A program made the translations under genes and the position numbers. This document shows, in pieces, positions 61,736 through 64,000 of a stretch of DNA of 64,000 nt. Every line of letters starts with the position of its first letter. Within the stretch, counting starts at the first letter, position 1. Below the pieces are notes generated by a model, which saw only the letters and a program-made list of their open reading frames with translations, had not been told where the DNA came from and searched no databases. Source of the stretch: Bacillota bacterium (GTDB lineage: Bacteria; Bacillota_E; JAJZYS01; JAJYTV01); NCBI GenBank assembly GCA_021845645.1, contig JAJZVM010000001.1, positions 186,001-250,000 on the forward strand, given 5' to 3'.

Positions 61736-63412
61736 ATGCACAGGCGTATCTGGGCTGGACTTCTGGGAGCGGTCGGAGTGCTTTCGCTTGCCCTGACCGC
61801 GGGCGTCAGCACCGCGGTGGCCGCGAGCGCACAGGGCGGCACGGTTTTCGTTGCGGACAACGAGGAGCCGGACTTCTTGAACCCCTACATCTCCACCATG
61901 GCCGTCACCTTCGACGTCCTCGCGCCGGTGGAGGACAGCGTGATCACGTATCGGCCCACCAACTTCCCCGGAAACAACGAGCACTGGAACTTCACGCCGA
62001 CCCTCGTGACCAAGATCCCGACGCCGGTCATCGTCGGGCAGCCTGGACCCAATGCGCAGGTCACCATCACGTACAACATCAAGCCGGGCCTCAAGTGGTC
62101 CGACGGCCAGCCCGTGACCTCGAAGGACTTCTGGTTCACGTGGAAGGCGGTCGAGAACAAGAACACCGGGTCGCCGGAAGCCAACCTCGGCTTCAACCAG
62201 ATCACCGCGATCGACACGCCGAACGCGCTGACGGCCGTCGTCCACATGAAGGGCACCTTCGGACCGTGGGAGGCCGACCTCTTCGGCAACGGGCTGCTCC
62301 CGTACCACGTCCTCAAGAACGACGTGAACAACCTGCCCCACGACACCGCCTTCAACCGGGCCCCCGTGACGATCGGACCGTTCAAGGTCGTGAAGTGGGT
62401 CGCCGGCCAGTACATCGAGCTCGTCCCGAACCCCTACTACGGCGGTGAGGACGGGGTACGGCCGCACGTCTCGAAGCTCATCTTCAACATCGTCAAGGAC
62501 TACACCACTGCGGCCGACCAGATGAAGACCGGGCAGATCACCATGGCGGACCAGATCCAGCCCGACCAGCAGCTGCTCGCGCAGTTCGCCAGCACCCCGG
62601 GCGTCAAGACGACCAACGTGCCGGGCCTCGAGTACCAGCAGTGGACCTTCAACCTCAAGGACCCGGTCGCCGGCGACCTCGCCGTGCGGCAGGCGTTCTA
62701 CTACGCGATGAACCGCCAGCAGATGGACCAGGTGGTCGCCAACAACAAGTGGCAGATCGCCACGACCGACCAGGCGCCGCTCAGCTGGGCGTACGACCCG
62801 CACCTCAAGGTCGTGACGCAGAACGTGGCGAAGGCGCAGGCGCTGCTCAAGGCGGACGGGTACAAGATGGGCGCCGACGGCTTCTTCCAGAAGAACGGGA
62901 AGGACCTGACGCTCACCGTCGACACCACGTCCGGCAACACGCTGCGCACCTACATCATGGAGATGCTGATCCAGCAGGAGGCCCAGGCCGGCATCAAGAT
63001 CGAGTCCGACTACATGGCCGCGTCGCAGCTCTTCGGCCAAGCCGGCCCTCTGTACACGGGCACCTTCCAGGTGGCCCAGTTCGCCTGGATCTCCGGCACC
63101 GACCCTGACGACTCCTCCATCTGGAACTCCACCATCGGCAACGTCAAGACGGGCGGCGAGGACTTCGGCTTCTACAAGAACGCCGTGGTCAACAGCGCGA
63201 CGTACCGTGCGCTCTACGCGATGGACCAGAAGACGCGCCAGGCCGCCTACTGGCAGGTCCAGGAACAGCTCGCCAAGGACCTGCCGATGGTCCCGCTGTT
63301 CTACATGCCCGAGTACAGCGCCTACACCTCCAACCTGCATGGCGTAGTGGGCAACAACTTCGGCTACGGCCTCTTCAACGCGAACTACTGGACCCTCACC
63401 AAGGCGCAATAA
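61736..63412 (+). CDS. oppA: Peptide ABC transporter, substrate-binding protein
   Basis: 558 aa of the SBP_bac_5 family. Signal peptide about residues 1-29 (ending AVAAS). TVFVADNEEPDFLNPYIS, YNIKPGLKWSDGQPVTSKDF and DLAVRQAFYYAMNRQQM are typical. It has no lipobox Cys, so it would be released or held another way, unusual for a single-membrane cell. ATG 61736 with GGAGAGAGG upstream. It is followed by oppB and probably collects oligopeptides or another ligand of this large family. Confidence 0.92.
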   Translation: MHRRIWAGLLGAVGVLSLALTAGVSTAVAASAQGGTVFVADNEEPDFLNPYISTMAVTFDVLAPVEDSVITYRPTNFPGNNEHWNFTPTLVTKIPTPVIVGQPGPNAQVTITYNIKPGLKWSDGQPVTSKDFWFTWKAVENKNTGSPEANLGFNQITAIDTPNALTAVVHMKGTFGPWEADLFGNGLLPYHVLKNDVNNLPHDTAFNRAPVTIGPFKVVKWVAGQYIELVPNPYYGGEDGVRPHVSKLIFNIVKDYTTAADQMKTGQITMADQIQPDQQLLAQFASTPGVKTTNVPGLEYQQWTFNLKDPVAGDLAVRQAFYYAMNRQQMDQVVANNKWQIATTDQAPLSWAYDPHLKVVTQNVAKAQALLKADGYKMGADGFFQKNGKDLTLTVDTTSGNTLRTYIMEMLIQQEAQAGIKIESDYMAASQLFGQAGPLYTGTFQVAQFAWISGTDPDDSSIWNSTIGNVKTGGEDFGFYKNAVVNSATYRALYAMDQKTRQAAYWQVQEQLAKDLPMVPLFYMPEYSAYTSNLHGVVGNNFGYGLFNANYWTLTKAQ

Positions 63413-63430
63413 AGTCTCGGCTCGCAACGC

Positions 63431-63461
63431 CGGGGAGAAGGCCGCTGCGGCCCTCTCCCCG
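63431..63461 (+). terminator. Hairpin between oppA and oppB
   Basis: A 13-bp stem with one mismatch (63431-63443 with 63449-63461) is followed by CGTTTGG. It may attenuate transcription so that the binding protein is made in excess over the permeases. A second G/C-only hairpin lies at 63556-63579. Confidence 0.6.
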
Positions 63462-63597
63462 CGTTTGGTCGAGCGAAGCCTGCGGGTCCTCATCCGCCGC
63501 GCCTTCCCGATCGGGGGCAATCAGCGCCAGGAAGGAGTGAGCTGCCGGTCCGGCGGCGCGCGCGCTCACAGCGCGCGCGAACGACCAGGCAGCCGCC

Positions 63598-64000
63598 GTG
63601 GGGAACTACATCGTCCGGCGTGTCCTTGAGGCGATTCCGGTGATCCTCGCCATGTCCATCGTGGTGTTCCTGGTCATGCACCTGATGCCCGGAGGGCCCC
63701 TGGCCCGCTTTCTGGAGAATCCGCGTCTCGCGCACACCATGGACTTGAAGGCACTGAAGCACGCGTGGGGTCTGGACAGGCCGCTCTACGTGCAGTACTG
63801 GCTTTGGCTGAAGGGCATGCTGCAGGGCAACTGGGGCTACTCCTTCATCAGCGGTCAGCACGCGACGACGATGATCCAGGACGCGCTCTGGCCCACGCTC
63901 TCCCTCCTCGGCATCTCGCTGATCCTGACCGTCCTGCTGGGCGTGCCCCTCGGCGTCTACCAGGCGACGCACCCTTACACCATCACCGACCACATCCTGA
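63598..64000 (+). CDS. oppB: Peptide ABC transporter permease, N-terminal part (cut by window edge)
   Basis: 134 residues are visible from GTG 63598. The start MGNYIVRRVLEAIPVILAMS and then MHLMPGGPLARFL are characteristic of OppB/DppB permeases, followed by LDRPLYVQYWLWLKGMLQG and WGYSFISG. The core permease domain begins near TLSLLGISLILTVLLGVPLG. The reading frame is open to the window end. It would form the membrane channel with OppC further on. Confidence 0.9.
   Translation, partial: MGNYIVRRVLEAIPVILAMSIVVFLVMHLMPGGPLARFLENPRLAHTMDLKALKHAWGLDRPLYVQYWLWLKGMLQGNWGYSFISGQHATTMIQDALWPTLSLLGISLILTVLLGVPLGVYQATHPYTITDHIL

Overview
The window looks like chromosome of a G+C-rich, endospore-forming member of the Firmicutes/Bacillota (Symbiobacterium-, Thermaerobacter- or Sulfobacillales-like). 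The reasons are a spoIIIA sporulation operon, EF-P/PepP/AroQ synteny, a yqeG-aroE pair, strong Shine-Dalgarno sites with frequent GTG and TTG starts, a Tad pilus set without secretin (single-membrane envelope) and strong G/C third-position bias that opens long false antisense frames. The genus cannot be fixed from sequence alone.

Layout. 1-3.9 kb (minus): spoIIIAA to spoIIIAG, the last cut by the window edge. 4.1-11.3 kb: an accessory stretch splitting the usual efp-spoIIIAA neighbourhood. It holds a methyltransferase, a secreted FN3 protein, a broken ribbon-helix-helix gene, a GT-C-like membrane protein, a DUF4338 (DruA-like) gene and an arsR/arsM pair with two visible operators. 11.3-14.2 kb (minus): efp, pepP, aroQ and a membrane-anchored thioredoxin-like protein. 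14.3-23.2 kb (plus): a tightly overlapping pentose-phosphate operon of transketolase, a transaldolase-phosphoglucose isomerase fusion, gnd, zwf, pgl and a SIS sugar isomerase.

23.3-32.0 kb (minus): a secreted hypothetical protein, then an ammonium and second-messenger block. That block contains amt, a LuxR-type response regulator, an Amt-histidine kinase fusion, a GGDEF-EAL protein with a C-terminal zinc-binding domain, and a YbaK-type deacylase. 32.2-36.7 kb: a small zinc-ribbon protein, an isolated NuoI-like ferredoxin, a double-length PBP4 and a repeat-containing secreted protein. 36.9-43.1 kb (minus): gcvT-gcvH-gcvPA-gcvPB-lipM-glyA, a complete glycine cleavage and lipoylation operon, preceded by an MFS transporter.

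44.8-52.6 kb: a radical SAM protein (plus) faces a complete Tad pilus operon (minus). The pilus operon is led by a sigma-A-like promoter, a c-di-GMP-I (GEMM) riboswitch and an intrinsic terminator. 52.6-56.7 kb (minus): an aroK-aroB fusion, aroC, aroE and yqeG. 56.8-60.0 kb: rhomboid protease, small membrane protein and asnB. 60.1-61.6 kb: a scar of recombinase, DUF4338 and IS66 fragments. 61.7-64.0 kb (plus): a peptide ABC transporter (oppA, partial oppB).

The most attractive reading is that ammonium sensing, c-di-GMP turnover and c-di-GMP-controlled Tad pili are all encoded within about 28 kb, so nitrogen status may set surface attachment. No CRISPR array, tRNA, rRNA or complete prophage was recognised. 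No stretch longer than about 300 bases lacks a gene, gene fragment or RNA element.
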